Below, piece after piece: positions 37,232 through 50,106 of a stretch of 64,000 bases of DNA; position 1 is the stretch's first letter, and each line of letters starts with the position of its first letter. This stretch comes from Deuterostichococcus epilithicus (taxonomy: Eukaryota; Chlorophyta; Trebouxiophyceae; Prasiolales; Stichococcaceae), in contig JAVTLE010000003.1 in the NCBI GenBank assembly GCA_033439295.1, positions 1,984,001 to 2,048,000 of the forward strand, in the 5' to 3' direction. The notes under the pieces are model-generated. The model was not told where the DNA came from. It made no database searches and worked only from the letters and a program-made list of their open reading frames with translations. Position numbers and translations under genes: made by a program.

Positions 37232-37625
37232 TGCGCGTGGACATCCTCAACTCAACAAACTGGGTTTGGCTGCAGGGCCTGTGGCCTGCTGCACCGCGTG
37301 TCGGAAGCGCAACTAATTTCTGTGAGCAGATGTCAGAGGGCGTGCAAAAGCTGTCTTTTGAGAGCAGCATAAACGGTAGACGGGTAGACTGAGCCAGGGC
37401 ACAACGCAAGAGCTGAGCAGATTTCAGGGTTTAAGATCACCTGTGCACTTATGGCATGCCCGCAGTTCCTATACTCGCAACAGCACACAGCATCACAGCA
37501 CCAGGCAGACATCTACACCTGCTACCAGCGTTTGTGTCAGCCACATTCTTTGCGCCGCCGACTTTCCACTTGGGCAGCAAGGTTACACATCTCCTGCGGT
37601 TTTGATAGCTGGGTCACTCGCCACG
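37232..37625. other. Intergenic, divergent promoter region
   Basis: Between divergent cystatin and mTERF genes. No motif I would defend. Confidence 0.45.
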
Positions 37626-39079
37626 ATGGCGATGGCGTGGCCCTCGTGCCAGCAGCCGTGTAGCTGCGACCTGAGCTGCAGACGTTGGGCCCTCGCCGTG
37701 TCCCGCCGGCCGTCAGGCAGGCTCAGTCCTTCACATAGCGGCAGCAGCGCCGTGCCTTTCTGCGCCTTCCGGCAGCAACAGCACCAGCAGCGGCAACAAC
37801 ACGCAGCCCTGGGGCGACGAGATGCACGAGTGCATGCCGCTGCGCCGAATATTATAGAGCAAGGTAAGTGCCCTTTTCCATTTGTTGCCGCCGCCTCGCC
37901 GAGTGCTGCACCGATTCTAGTGCACATTTGCGTGTCCTGGGACGTCAAACAAACAACCCCTAGTTTCGACCTTCCATGCATACGGCCTTCCATGCAATCC
38001 CCGATAGTTGCAGTCTTCGACCGGATGCGACCGTGCTATGTCCTGCAATACCGCAGCCATCGCGCAGACGCGGGACGAGAAGCGGGACACAGCCTACAGG
38101 GAGGGCGCGGCCTTCCTGCGGTCTCTGGATATCACCAGTCAAACGGAGCTCACGCGGGTGCTCGACATCGCCATGAATCCCAACTCGCTCTTTGCGGACC
38201 ATCAGAACAAGCTGCGGGCGTCAAATGCAAGCGTGAGTGGCGCCTCCTGTGGGTTGCATCCTCACTGCGCAGGCGTCGGCTCGAGTCGGACCGGCTCTGC
38301 TCTAGTCCGCGTCGGCTTCGCTGTGTGCCGTGCTGGTGTGCTGCATGGTGTTGGCATAGTAGCCTTGCAAGCCCTGGCCGCATCTGGCACCACCATTGTA
38401 AGGAGGCAACTGTGTGTCTGGCGGCGTCGCAGGCGCGGTTGCTGAGCGTGGAGGACGACATCAAGCCTGTCATAGAGTACCTGGAGTCACTGGGCCTTGA
38501 CAAGGCGCAGGTGAAGCAGGTGCGGAATCACCACGCCGCTCAACAGACCGGTCTGCTTGCTTGCGAGGCATCTGAGATGCAGTCCCTGGACTCGGATCTC
38601 GCCTTCCAACCCAAACAGTCTCGGCGGGTCCTTTGGTGATGCGTGCGTCTGTGACACCAACGCCGTCAGGCGACCCAGCCTGACAGCAGGGTCTGGTGCA
38701 GCGCTCGCCCACATGGCCGGCCGCCACACCGAAACCCTCGTGTCAGCCACGCGCATTCTGGTGCGGAGTCATCTTGGCAATTTTCCGGCAACAGCTGACG
38801 AAGCATCCAGGACAGAGCTTACGACACACAACACCGGCGCCGCCGCAGGTGGTCCTGGAGCACCCGCCGGTGCTGAGCTACGACCCGCGGGAGCGGCTGG
38901 CGCCCTTCATCAAGGGCCTTGGCGGCCTGGGGGTGCGTGACCCGCTGGCCATCATCGTGCGGCGGCCCAGCCTGCTGGGGCTGTCGCTGCGGGAGAACAT
39001 CCAACGCATCGTCGGCTACCTGCAGGAGGCGGGGCACGGCATGGAGGACATAGAGGAGATGCTGGCCACCACCATATGA
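37626..39079 (+). CDS. mTERF-family organellar protein
   Basis: mTERF proteins bind organellar DNA or RNA through tandem helical motifs and act in organelle transcription, termination or splicing. The start at 37626 gives MAMAWPSCQQPCSCDLSCRR, a positively charged, Ser/Ala-rich presequence consistent with plastid or mitochondrial targeting. Exons follow near 38050-38231 (EGAAFLRSLDITSQTELTRV, then LDIAMNPNSLF), 38431-38520 (VEDDIKPVIEYLESLGLDKA then QVKQ) and 38850-39079 (VVLEHPPVLSYDPRERLAPF, then LGVRDPLAIIVRRPSLLGLS, then RENIQRIVGYLQEAGHGMED). The repeating pattern of a helix, then ..P.LL..S....L...I..L, is the mTERF motif; two to three repeats are visible. At about 210 residues it is short for the family. 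The stop is at 39077-39079. Confidence 0.82.
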
Positions 39080-39608
39080 CCATGCCAGCGCTGGTGTGTG
39101 AAGCGGAAGCACGTTGAGCGGTCGCCTACCTACCAACCACTTCCCTCAATCCTCAGCCTCACCTTTTGATTGAGCTTCTACATCAGAGCACTTTGCGCAT
39201 TCACAAGGCATTGCAGCCGGATGTTCTGTAGTCTCTGTCTGTAGTGCGCAAGGAAATGGAACGATACAAACGAACTGCTCCTTTATGTTTCTCTACTGCT
39301 GGAGAGTGAAGAAGTCCTGGAAAATAAGGCATCGCATTATCTTCTCGTGGTGTTACAAGCACATTGGCAACAGTTTCCTCAGACAGAACTCTGTCGACAG
39401 CAGTGATTCCCTCGTTGGGGCACGCGCCGTCACGCATGAAAGACAAGTCTGGTCTGGTCTGGTCTAGCTATGCTACAGCAGCTCGATAGAGAGCGACAGC
39501 CCGGCACAAAGCCCCTTTTGACTCTGTGCTGGGCTTGCTCTCGTGTGCCGGGTGCTGTCCCACAGTTGGCTGCCTGCCCAGGCATTAAATGCACGATGCA
39601 CGGCAAAC
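39080..39608. other. Intergenic, convergent 3' ends
   Basis: Between convergent mTERF and the plastid membrane protein gene; nothing recognised. Confidence 0.5.
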
Positions 39609-41257
39609 CTACTTCTTCTTGCCGAAGAAGCGGCTGCCAATCTTCTTGGTGCCCTTGGTCGTCTGAAAGCAGAGGGAGCCAAGCGATGAGGGCATGGCCG
39701 ACAGTGGTCCTCATCCGAGAGCAGCAAACAGTACGCAGCGCAGCTGGGCCGTCCACAAAAGCGTTCCCGCATCCCACAGCAGACAGTCTGCCGCTGCTGG
39801 CTGCCAATCAGATGCTTACCTTCTTCGAGCCACCGAGCATGTTAGCGCCGCTTTTCACCAGCTGCTCGTAGCCGGCGCCGTCCTTGTTCGAGTTCTGCAG
39901 GGACCGCGGGATAAGTGTCATCTTGTTGAAATTCAAGCGCAGCCGCACTCGCCAGCCCTCGGAGGCGGGCAGCATTGCCTGGCAGGACACATAGGACGAG
40001 TGCAATGAGCTGCGTGACTTCACCTTTGCCAAGGCGGTGTCGAAGAAGTTGTCGAAGCCCGGGTCAATCTGCTTCCACCCCAGCGCGCCAACAGCGATGC
40101 CGCCAATGGCCACTGCGTGCGGCATACAGACTGTCTGCATACATCGAAACAGGTATATGCTGCAGTCTTGCCTGTTCCAGAACACAGCTGCACGGAGCCA
40201 TGTGATGCAGAGTGGGATCGACATATGACGAAAGCTCGGGACTCACGCGGCAGCGTCAGCAGGGAGGTGTTGAGGCTGCCGCTGGAGGGCAGGTTGACCT
40301 TTGGCAGCGAGGGGGCGCCGCCGTCGTTGCCTGGCGCCTTCTGCACTGCCTCCTGCCCGGCCTTCTTCACGGCCTCAACAGGGTCCGACTGGAACACCTG
40401 CCCACATCGGAGGGCAGGACGTGTTTGTTTGGTGGCGCAGGGCAAGCCGCTAGGCACCGTCAGGGGTACATTTCTCGAGGGGCCGTGCTGCAGGCGAGGG
40501 CAAGTCACCAGGATCTCGCACCAACCCAGGCTCCACGTCCGAGAACACAAGTGGTCGGCAACCGGTCGGCAGCCCACGCCTCTGGGCGTCACCCCACCTT
40601 TTTGAGCTGCGACTTCTGAATGACAACGCCAGCATTTGCCGGCGCGCTGTGCACGAGCACCGCCGCCGCGAGGCCGACGGCAAGCTGCTTGAGGCCTGGC
40701 ACCTCCCGCTGCTGCTGCTCTGGTGCCGCCGCTGTGCAAAAGATGCATCAACATTTCAGCCGGATTTAGTACAGCAGACAAAGCAGCAGCAGAACTGCTA
40801 CAACGCCTAGGCTTGATGAGTAGCGGCCGCGAACATCACTCAGCGTGCTGTTCTGGTGTTTGTGGGAGACTCGCATCCGAGTCTGACGACCGTTCCTGCC
40901 AGTCCCAACGTGCTGCACCCGAAGTGCCTGGCAAGATGGCACAGTGTGCACCCGCCGATGCACGGCTGTAGCTGAGCACTATTTCGCGGCTGCCCTAGAA
41001 GGCTAATTCCGTGGATTGGCAGTGGCAAGCAGCAAGGTCGTCCTGCTCCCCTTCCACCATATCCAGCCGGTTCCTTGATCACTGAGGCAGCTGATCCACC
41101 AGACCAGCTGGCCAACCCCCCAGCCGATAGGCGCTAGCTGCCCAGCAGCGGACTTGACTGCGCCCTCACCACAAGTGATGCTGGGAGTCGCGCGGCGGGC
41201 CGGCGCGCGGCCGGAGGCGGGCCGGAACACCTGCTGCCTGAGCACAGTCGTCTGCAT
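39609..41257 (-). CDS. Predicted plastid/thylakoid membrane protein, family not recognised
   Basis: The start at 41257 gives a transit-peptide-like sequence, MQTTVLRQQVFRPASGRAPA followed by RRATPSITC, ended by a gtgagg donor. The next exon (about 40733-40603) gives PGLKQLAVGLAAAVLVHSAP then ANAGVVIQKSQLKK, which looks like a thylakoid-transfer signal with an ANA processing site. Then VFQSDPVEAVKKAGQEAVQK (40400-40340), LPSSGSLNTSLLTLP, a hydrophobic helix LAIGGIAVGALGW (about 40110-40070), KQIDPGFDNFFDTALAK, NSNKDGAGYEQLVKSGANML (39892-39833) and a basic tail TTKGTKKIGSRFFGKKK, stop at 39609-39611. The whole is about 165 residues. I know no named family; the targeting signals and single helix suggest a small protein of the thylakoid. 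Seven short exons read cleanly. Confidence 0.68.
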
Positions 41258-42145
41258 GGTGGCAGCGGCAGCTGAGTCCTGGATCACTTTCTGACAGTGC
41301 ACCGGCGCAGGCCCTCGACTTATCCAGGCGCGGCCACTGCGCGGCAGCACGCCTGTTTCGGAGTTCCTCGTCATGCCGCCGTCGGCCCCTGCTGCATTCC
41401 CTCCCGGCAAACTTCCATTTCTTTAATCCGGATTCTCAAATGGACACTCATTGGTAGAAACGCGCGGGACCGACGCAGGCAATTTGACGAGCGACTGACA
41501 CCCCGGCGAACGAAATCGCCGCAGTGCACCTCTCGTGGACGCGGACCATCATCGGGCATACACAAGCCGGCGGTCTGACCATCGAGGACCGTCAAGCGTC
41601 GCTGTGGCTGTTGGCCCCCGCCTCGCCACCCAGGTCAGTACGCTTGCCGCTGCTGGCGCAGTCCTTCTTACGGCATACTGCGCGAACTGAGCCAGCCTCC
41701 TCGCTTGTGAGGATGCAACAAGGTCGCCAGGTCAAAAGTGCGCGGCGCGCTCGGTCCTTTTTACCGCCACACGTACGTCAGCACCCAGCCTCTCAGCGGA
41801 TGCTTGGGCGCCCCTTGGCAGCGCGGGGAGGGGCAAACGTGTGGCCGGCCCCCAGGCAAATTACTGCATGGTTCCACTGCCCCTGCCTCAAACGGCTTGA
41901 ACCCCAATGTGATCAGGCCCTCCCAGGCTTACAAAGTGGATAAGCACTTTTCATGCACTTTTTGAACGGGCCGTACGGCCGCGCGAACATGTGCGCAACC
42001 CACAACCGACAACGATGCGTCAGGGAGTTTTGCAAGGCTCAGCCTTCCGAGCCTACGCAAGCTGGCAGCCTGCAGGCGCAGCTTTACCATTCCGTCGGAC
42101 TTGCGGATCCTGATCTGCTCGGCTCTGCCTGCAGGCGTGCTCAGC
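41258..42145. other. Intergenic, divergent promoter region
   Basis: Between the divergent plastid-protein and CCT genes. It may contain a 5' untranslated exon of the CCT gene. No RNA gene or repeat recognised. Confidence 0.45.
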
Positions 42146-43858
42146 ATGGATGTAACCGTCCCACCAGCGCCCACGGATCAGCAACAGCATGACCCTGCGC
42201 TGACCGTGGAGGACACGCACGCGCTGCTCGCGGGCGCCTTTCCCGCAATGCGCGACTTCGATTCAGTGGTCGGCCGGGACTGCGGCCTCCTCAGCTTCGA
42301 CGATTCCGGCGAGGGCGACGCCTACGAGGGTGACAGCACGGAGCCCTGCCTCCCGTACGCCCTGTCCGCGATCCAGACCGGCAGCTCAGTCGCCCAGCCC
42401 CGCCTGCTCGGCGCCGCTGCAACGCACGCCACAAAGGCCTTCTGCAAGGCGGAGCCGCAGTCGCCGGCCGCGGGCGGCGGCGCCTGGGTGCCGCAGCCCG
42501 ACTGGGCGGCCGTCTACGACAGCTTCATGGGGCCGCTGCCGGCGGGCGGCTGCAGCTACGGTGGTGACATGGACGTGCAGTTTGGCAGTGAGCTGGATGC
42601 CGGCAGCTGGTCTGCAGACAATGGCGGCTTCAGCCTGCCGGCGAGCAACGGCGACTTCTTCGGTCCAGCTGCCGGCCACGTGCTGACAGTGTGCACGGTG
42701 AAAACCGACGTGTCGGCCCTGGAGCAGGGTTGCTGCCTGCTGGCGGGCGCGCCGCAATCGAGCAGCCCTGATGATGAAGGCGCCATGGCGCCGCTGCGCC
42801 CCAGGACGTCCGGCTGCAACGGCGGCTGCAGCGACGGCAGCGGCGCCAGTGAGGCGACCCGCGCCGATGCTGGCGGCTCCGACGGCGGTGTCAGGACGCG
42901 CCGCGGCTGTAGCCGCGGCAGCTCACCGACCGCCTCGGGCGACAGCGCCTGCACGCCGCTCGCGCTCTCGGCGACGCAGCGCTGTGCCGCGTCGCTGATG
43001 CCGGCCATCTGCGGCGACGACGCCGCCGCGTCGCAGCGGCGCTGCCGCCTCAGCGCCAAGCCCTCCGACGCGGAGCTTAAGGCGGCCATCGCTGCGCTGC
43101 AGAAGAGTACCGCCCGCGGCAGCGCTGCTACAGGCATGCTTCCAATGTCAGTTGCAACCGGTTTGCTGGCTGCGTTCCTTGGTGACCACTGCTGGCAGGC
43201 AGGCCCTCACACCGCTGCACACCTGTGCAGCTCTGCGTGACCTGAGCAGCTCTGTACACCCTGTGCACCCTGGCATTGCTCCATGCAGCTGCAAGTTGGG
43301 TCGTCACGGCGCTGCTGTTTGAGAATAGTGGCATGCCCCCGCTCCTGCCGCTGATGTGCTCCTGGTTCTGGCATTGTGCAGATGAGGCGCACCTGATCAC
43401 CAGGGCGGAGTGCCTGGTGCGGTACCGTGAGAAGAAGCTGCGCCGCCTGGACGTCAATACCATCCGCTACATGAAGCGCAAGATTAATGCCGACCGCCGC
43501 CCCCGTGCGTCCCCTGCTCTTGCACTCGATCACCTGCACTCGACGGCTGCTTACTGGGCGTGCCTGCGACGCGGTGCCTGAGCAGGTTCTGCGCATCCGT
43601 CTGCACTCACACATGCATTGCAGTTTGCTTGTCGAGCTGCAGGGGACGGTCAGGGGATGCAGAGCAGCAGCTGAGCGCTACCAAGGTTGCCGCTGCTGAC
43701 TCAGCATTGAGGGCCGCGTCACGCTCAGCCCAACCAGCTGACGAATTCTGCTTCCCACCTGCGCTGCAGGTATCAAGGGCCGCTTCGTCAAGGCAGAGGA
43801 GCTCGACGCCTACAAGGCGGGACAGCTGCCGGGCCAGAATGGTCGCCCGCTGGCGTGA
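42146..43858 (+). CDS. CCT-domain regulatory protein (CONSTANS/TOC1-type C-terminal motif)
   Basis: A long first exon (42146 to about 43134) encodes an acidic, Ala/Gly/Ser-rich region with no B-box or receiver domain. An exon near 43381-43502 gives CLVRYREKKLRRLDVNTIRY then MKRKINADRRP, and a last exon (about 43771-43858) gives IKGRFVKAEELDAYKAGQLP. Together these form a CCT motif: R..Y/F.EK, IRY, .R....RPR.KGRF. The Arg of RPR is split across the intron (C|GT), confirming the join. The stop is at 43856-43858. CCT motifs mediate nuclear import and DNA or HAP-complex contact in light, clock and flowering regulators. The central part (RRLDVNTIRYMKRKINADRR) differs from plant forms. The start is ambiguous: ATG at 42146 and an upstream in-frame ATG at 42101 are both open; the latter region looks like an intron end. 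The specific role is unknown. Confidence 0.82.
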
Positions 43859-44975
43859 TGAGCTTCTCAAACGCCCAGCACGGCCGCAGCGTCCACCGAA
43901 GCTGCAAGACTGAGATATCAAGCACCGAGGCGGCTGCCGCAAACGACCAACAGCAGCAGCCTCCGAGACCAGTGGCGCAGCCGGTGCCGACAACGCCGGT
44001 TGGGGCCGCCATCATGTATCACCACCATGCAGCGCTGACGCTGCTTGTCGGCGCCGTGCTACACCGCCGCTGCGCCGGCAGCAATTTTGGAGGAAAACAC
44101 GGAATTGGATTGCAGGTGCCTTTGATTGCGGGTCTTCGGCCGGGGAGGGGGTGCGCTGACCGGCTACGGGGGCCGCGTTTGCAGCAAAACTCAATTATAT
44201 CTTTTAAATTCTATATGTATGTCCGCGGGCTATTGATGCAGGCGGCAGTATTCAGACTTAGTAGCGGCTGGGGCTGCTTGGCACATCCGATAAGGGAAAC
44301 GCGGGCCTTTTCGAATTTGGGGCTGGCTTGCTCGAGCGGCCAATCAGGGCAGCTGAGTTCACTTCATGAGGGTGCGGCGACAAGACTGCTATATGAGTTT
44401 GAACTGCGTCAGTTTTGGGGCGGCCCTGCCGCATTGGCTTGCTGCAATGCTGCAGTAGCGCTTCATGGCCTGCAGCCTCCGGTGCCACTGTGGCATGTCC
44501 GCATGCTGTGGCGGTGCGCACCCTGCAGCGACTTGCATGCCCTGTCGGCATGCAATGCTATTGGTCGTCAGCAGTTGGTGCACGGCCGCACTTCTGGCTT
44601 TGACCCTGTCGAGAGCTGTGTGATAACCTTTCAATTCTGTTTCAGTCGGGTGCGTTTGTGCGAGTGATTGCTGATGGGATGGCGACATCAGCAATAAATT
44701 TATTGTAACGATCGGACGTACTTATCACATCAACGCCCCACTCACATTGGTACAGGTACTTGCTGCCATGCCAAGCAAAGACCAAAGGCAACAGAGCGCC
44801 TGTAGCACTCTGTTCGTCGGTCGACGACCGCCTTAAAATAAATTGTAAAGCTGCCTAGCTGTGATCCCCGCGTGCACCCTCGAACATGCACAGTGCATGG
44901 TGCTTGCGCCAGATGGCGTGAGAGACGGCCTCCGGTCCGGTGCCAGGTCGCAAGTTGCACGGGCTTCGCCTCCCA
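43859..44975. other. Intergenic, convergent 3' ends, with an AT-rich island
   Basis: Between the convergent CCT and TFIIIC genes. An AT-rich patch lies at about 44190-44222 and another near 44694-44710. No conserved reading frame was recognised. Confidence 0.5.
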
Positions 44976-47900
44976 TCAGGGGAGATGCTGGATGCAGACG
45001 AGTCCTGCTGCGCCCCCATGCGCCAGCCAGCTGGCGCCGCCGTCGCCGCCGCCCGCGCCGTCGCCGCGGCTCCATCGCACACGGTGCACCGCCAGCGCCG
45101 GGGGGCTGGGGAAGGTACCCTCGCTCACAGCGCCCTTTGTGGCCTTGCCCTTGCCAGGGCCGCCCGGCGCCGCGGCGACGGCGGCGCTGATCTTGGTCAG
45201 CGCGTGCCCGTCGAGGCAGCGCAGCGCGCCACCCTCCTGCTGCCAGCCTGCAAATGCAGGGAGCAGGGCCACGTCAGAGACCGGGCCGGCGTCGCATCTC
45301 CGGCACGAAAGGCCTCGTTCGAGTTGAGTCGATTCATGTGCGAAAAGTGATGGGAAGCATGGAGTGCATCCGGCCGGCGCAGCGCCCTCAAGAGCGTATC
45401 ATGGCAGCCCGCAGCCAGCCAAGGACGAGCTTTTGTCTTAGTGCGCAAAGGGTGCGCCACAATGGGGGACGACAACAATGTGCAAGTCCTGCAGAAAGCC
45501 TCCGCAAGGCTAGCGCACCGAACACGGCGACGTGCGGCGGGCGGTAGGAGCGCTTATCGCCGATGGCCACATGCTCGATGGCGAAGACCGTGCCATCCTC
45601 ACAGCCGTACGCCAGCCGCATGGCCTCCGACGTGTGCACGTTCCAGATGGCGCCTGCAAGAAGGCAACAAAATGCGAAAGCGTTTACTAGCGGGTTTCAT
45701 AAACCCTTGAACAGTTGGTGAGACTTACATGATCGTTTGAATGTGGTCCTGCGCTCAGCGCCCGCGCTTAGCGCCTAAGACCAGCTGTGGGTGAGATGGG
45801 ACTTGCCGATGCTTCAAATCCTTCGAAGGTGCGGTCCCCGCACGGCGCAGCTGGCGGTGCCACCGTTGCCAAGCGAACCCCGCAGGACCTGGGCCGGAAC
45901 GGCCGAGTTTGGCGCTGCCGACTGGCCGGCAGCAGGCTGGCAGGCACAGGAGCCTCGACGCTGTGACTGGCGGCCGAGACCTTACAGACCAGAATGCAGA
46001 TATAACGCCCTGACGGCACTCACCCTGGACGCCGCCGCGCAGGACGGTGGAGTAGGCGTCCCGCTGCTGCCGGTTGTCGCGGGGGAAGAGCCACACGACC
46101 TGTGCAGCCAGGAGGCGACCGCCGTGTCAGCAGCGCATGCCGGCAGGGGTCCAGGCAGGCGGGTGATTTTTGCCCTCTACACGGAGGGCATGCCATGCCT
46201 CACATGTCACCCAGGCCTGTGGTGTGCGAGGCAAGCCCTCGCTGGCTCCACGCTGTCGGGGCAGCAGCCGGCGCAGCCGATGCAACTCAAGGCGTCCCAG
46301 CCTGCGACCCGTTTTGGGCCACCGCTTTAGGGTTCAGGCGACCTCGGCTCACGTGCAGGAAGCCGTTGTCGGTGGTGACGAGCGCAGGCAGATTGGGCGC
46401 CGGCCAGTCTGCTGACAGAACGTACTGCACGCCCAGGCTCAGCTGCATCACCGGGTGGTAGATGTCCCTGCGAGTGCAGGCGGAATCCCTAACCAAGACC
46501 ATTGCCGCGCTGACGGGTGCTGCTTCCTCTCACATGCGCAGGTGCGCAGGTCCTGCTGGCAGCTCGTTGGGCCTGGGGCCTTGCCAGCAGCTCACGCGGG
46601 CGGCTGAGACTGGGGCCTTCCCTGCGCTCCGCCGCACAGCCAGCGCTGGAACTCACACAGGAGGTGCAAGCCTGCTGTGCGACGCAGGCGGGACCAGCAA
46701 GGCCGCCGCGCTCGAGCCCCTGGGAACCAGCCACCCGCGTCGCGGCCTGCCCCGCCTCACTCCCTGCTGCATGGCGCGCCTCCCCTCCGAGGAGACGGCA
46801 ATGCACACACGATCACGTGCCCACAGGCCTTCGCCCACGCGCCTGGCGTCCCACACGGTGAGGTTGCCATCGTGCCCGGCGGTAGCGAAGACGGATCGGC
46901 CGGCGAGTGCGTCGCCGCCGTCCGACAGCGCCGCCGGCGCCCAGGCAACGGACCGGATCGGCCCCTCGTCCGTGGGCACGTGCAGCAGCAGCTCCGGGGC
47001 GAAGGGCACGCTGCAGGGTGGGCGCAGTCCCAGCATGGGAAGCAGTCGAGAGCAGACGCGAGCGATGGGAGAGTTGGTGCCCGGGCCCATGCACGCTGGC
47101 CGCGATGGCCGCAGTGAGACCGCCCAGCGCGCGATGCACCAGGCAGTACCCTGAGCCTCGAAGTGGTACAGCTCCAAACATAAAAAGCCGCGGCAAGGTC
47201 CTAGGCCCTCAAAGCTTCGTGGCAGCTGGAAGTCCCTCAAAGCATCACACGGCGCCCCTTTCAACCTCCAGCCGCAGCAACAGACCCGCAGCACCGCCTC
47301 AGGTGACTCTAGTGCCTTGAGGCGCGCTGCAATGCCTTACCTCCCGGCGGAGCCCGCTGCGGCTGGCGCCAGCCGCCACAGCGCCACTGTGCCGTCCCAG
47401 TGGCCCACTAGCAGCAGGTCGTGCGGCGGCCGCGGCAGCCACTCCAGGGTGGACGCTAGGCTGCCGCCGACGCGGGCGCTTGCCAGCATTGCGCCGCTGG
47501 ACAGCCGCACGGCCAGCGGCGGCGGCGGCCCGGCGGCGGCGGGCGCAGCTGTGCCGCCGATGCCGCCCTGCGCTTGCACAGGTGTCGTTGCGATGGCTTC
47601 GTGTCAGGATGTCAGGCCAGACCCTGGTCGAGACACCCAGTGTCATTGACGACCGAAGCTGAGTTCCTCGCCTTTCTGACACGCAGCTGGACGAAGCGCA
47701 TTCGGACGGCGCCTTGGCTTGGAGAGGATACAGCCAAGCTGCCATGGCAGGAAGTCCGGGAACAAACCACAACAGTTCGTTCACAACACAAGGTCGTCGC
47801 ACATGTCTGCATCAGAGGCCAGCCGCACCTGGTCGTATGCAGCCGGCGACACGGCAGAAGGCTGTGGCACCGACATTACCAGCACATCGCCACTGCCAAG

Positions 47901-49226
47901 CGCCACCGCTAGCAGCCCCACACTGCAGGCCGACGGTGGGTGATGAAAGCAGGCCAAACACACAGGAACGGTGTCAGCAGCACCAGGATTGGGATGAGGA
48001 GGGGTCAGGAGCAGGCAGATGTGCGCAAAAGAGCATGAGCTTGCAGTCAAAGGCTCCACCTGGGCAGGGCTGCGCCAGCGCCGTCAGCGGTAGGGACTGC
48101 ACCTGCGGCAGGCGGCAGCGGGCACCACTTGACGTCCCAGGCAATGCCGCCGTCGTGGCAGATGGCCATTGCCATGCGCGGCCGTCCCAGCAGTCTGCGG
48201 GAGCAAGCAGATGCATGAGCTACGCAAGGCAAAGCAGGACACGCCGAGGGCAGGACACGCAAGGAATTCACGCTCGAACATGTGCCAGATACCCCGTCCC
48301 TGCAACATAGGGGTGCGGGACAAGGCACAGGCGAGAGGCTGGCAGTGCCAGCTTTGTGGAGCAGCGACGACTGCAAAGTAGCGAGAAGGACCAGACCTGC
48401 CGCCGCCGCCGCCGCCGGTATGCACCTCCCACAGCTGCAGGCAGCCAGGGCCGGCGGTGGCTCGCCCGACAACGTTGCCCTCCCGACCCACCGGGTGCGC
48501 CGCCACCTGCACAGGGTGCTTGGCGCGGTCAAACGTCGTCACATGCTTCAGACGGCGACGACTGTGTTCCTGAATGCGGGAGCAGCAGAGACGCTCGCTC
48601 ACCTGCAGCAGGCAGGATGTGCAGACGGTCTGAGATCTTCCAGATCGAGGAGCAAGTTGGGGCCGGCTGACAGGTCAGGACCCCACCGCAAGGCAGCGGC
48701 TGCTGTGATGACGCAAGCTGCAGGCTTCGCCGGCAGTGCTGTCGCTGCCGGCGCCGGCACTGCCCGCGTTGCCGACAGGATGCAGTGGCGGGAGCGGAAC
48801 GCTCCAGTCCAAGGCCCACACCGGCCCGCCAACGTTCAGCAATGCGCCACCGTTATCTCCGCCAAGCTGTCCGCCAGGGTCGTTGTCAACCCTCTGCCGC
48901 TTACTGACGCTGCCGCTGGCTCGCTGCTTCTTGCCGACGGCGCCGGCTGGCAGTCCTGGGGCGCCCGTCTCGAACTGTTGCAGCACGGCGCCAAACAGCG
49001 ACAGATGTAGCGGCGCCGACGCCTCGCCCGCTGGCTTTGCGGCGCCTGTGTCCAAGCCCGAAATTGGCGCTGACTGCGGCGGAAGGTTCAGGTGGGCCGC
49101 GGCATCCCTGCGGGCACCGTGCCCTGTGTGAGCAGGTTTGCTTGCGGGTGGCGCTTGTACTATGGACCTGGATGCTTGCCAAGGCTGCAATCGTGCTGTA
49201 ACATACACGGAGAACCTACAATGCAC
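44976..49226 (-). CDS. TFIIIC subunit, GTF3C2-like WD-repeat protein
   Basis: TFIIIC binds the B box of tRNA genes and recruits TFIIIB for RNA polymerase III; GTF3C2 is its WD-propeller subunit. Reading the reverse strand in order: a basic, low-complexity N-terminus (GKKQRASGSVSKRQRVDNDP), GGPVWALDWSVPLPP (48830-48786), VAAHPVGREGNVVGRATAGP and GCLQLWEVHTGG (48516-48420), GGIAWDVKWCPLPPAAG (48157-48107), LLAVALGSGDVLVMSVPQP (47920-47860), LPRPPHDLLLVGHWDGTVAL (47438), IRSVAWAPAALSDGGDAL (46955) with VFATAGHDGNLTVWDARR (46887), LSADWPAPNLPALVTTDN (46420), AMRLAYGCEDGTVFAIEH (45625) and ASWLAHGGAAGLVCIQHLP (45030), stop at 44976. The W(D)xKWCP and LALGSG blocks are typical of GTF3C2. The start is uncertain; 49226 is the first Met of the N-terminal open frame. 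About ten exons. Confidence 0.72.
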
Positions 49227-50106
49227 TTCGCACAGTGATAGCAGAAGTCAAGTTACGCACCTGACCACCTCGACCTGGTCCCTTGTGCACCTCCACGATC
49301 TTAGATCGATCATGGTGCCGTTGCTTATCGCACGGAGAGGATCAGAGCAAGCCTTTGGCTGACTGCAATATTTGATCATGCGACCGATAACAGCTCACAC
49401 AGCGGGTGGAGAAGGCCAAAGTGCAACAGGAGTTTCGTGGTTGGTGTGTTGCAATATTGAATCACCCTGAACCCGGGATACTAAGTCCAACTTGGACTCT
49501 GCCATAGGTACTGTCCCCACAACAATGACGAAGAACTCCACAGCGCAGGCGGGTAGGATGCACTCATTTGGGGTCGGTCAGGCATGAAGACGATCAACAA
49601 AGGCAGGTTTAAGTTGAGGCAGGGTCGGACTGACCGGAGGTGGGCTCTGGGCGGCGAGAGGGCGGCAGCTTGCAGCAAATACCGGCAGGGGTCACTGAAG
49701 CCCTGCTGCCGAATGGATCATTCAGAGTCCCTCGGATAAAACTAAACTGCGTCAGCGCCGCCCTCGCAAATCGCTCAAAACCTTACTTCACACCTAATTG
49801 TCGCGCTACCTAGAGGCAAATATGCCCTGATAATGTCGCAAGGGATCTGCTCAATGCTTCAGAACGCGCGATGCCGCAGCGGTCAATTCATCGTCGACTT
49901 CCAGAAGTGAAGGAACGAATTTCGGAGGCCTGTACGCTAACCAACAAATGACCAATTATCCAATAAGTGTCAGTTGCGCTGCCGCTGCCCGAGCATGTCG
50001 GACGTTGCTGCACTTGCTGCGGCTGTGCAACCGGGTGTAGGTTTACCGCGCCACGATCAGTCTGGGTCCGTCATCGAGGCCGTCTGGTTACTTCATCTCC
50101 GGCTCC
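49227..50106. other. Intergenic
   Basis: Lies between the 5' side of the TFIIIC gene and the 3' end of the GATA gene. It is AT-richer than surrounding exons. I see no coding homology, RNA gene or repeat. Confidence 0.5.
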
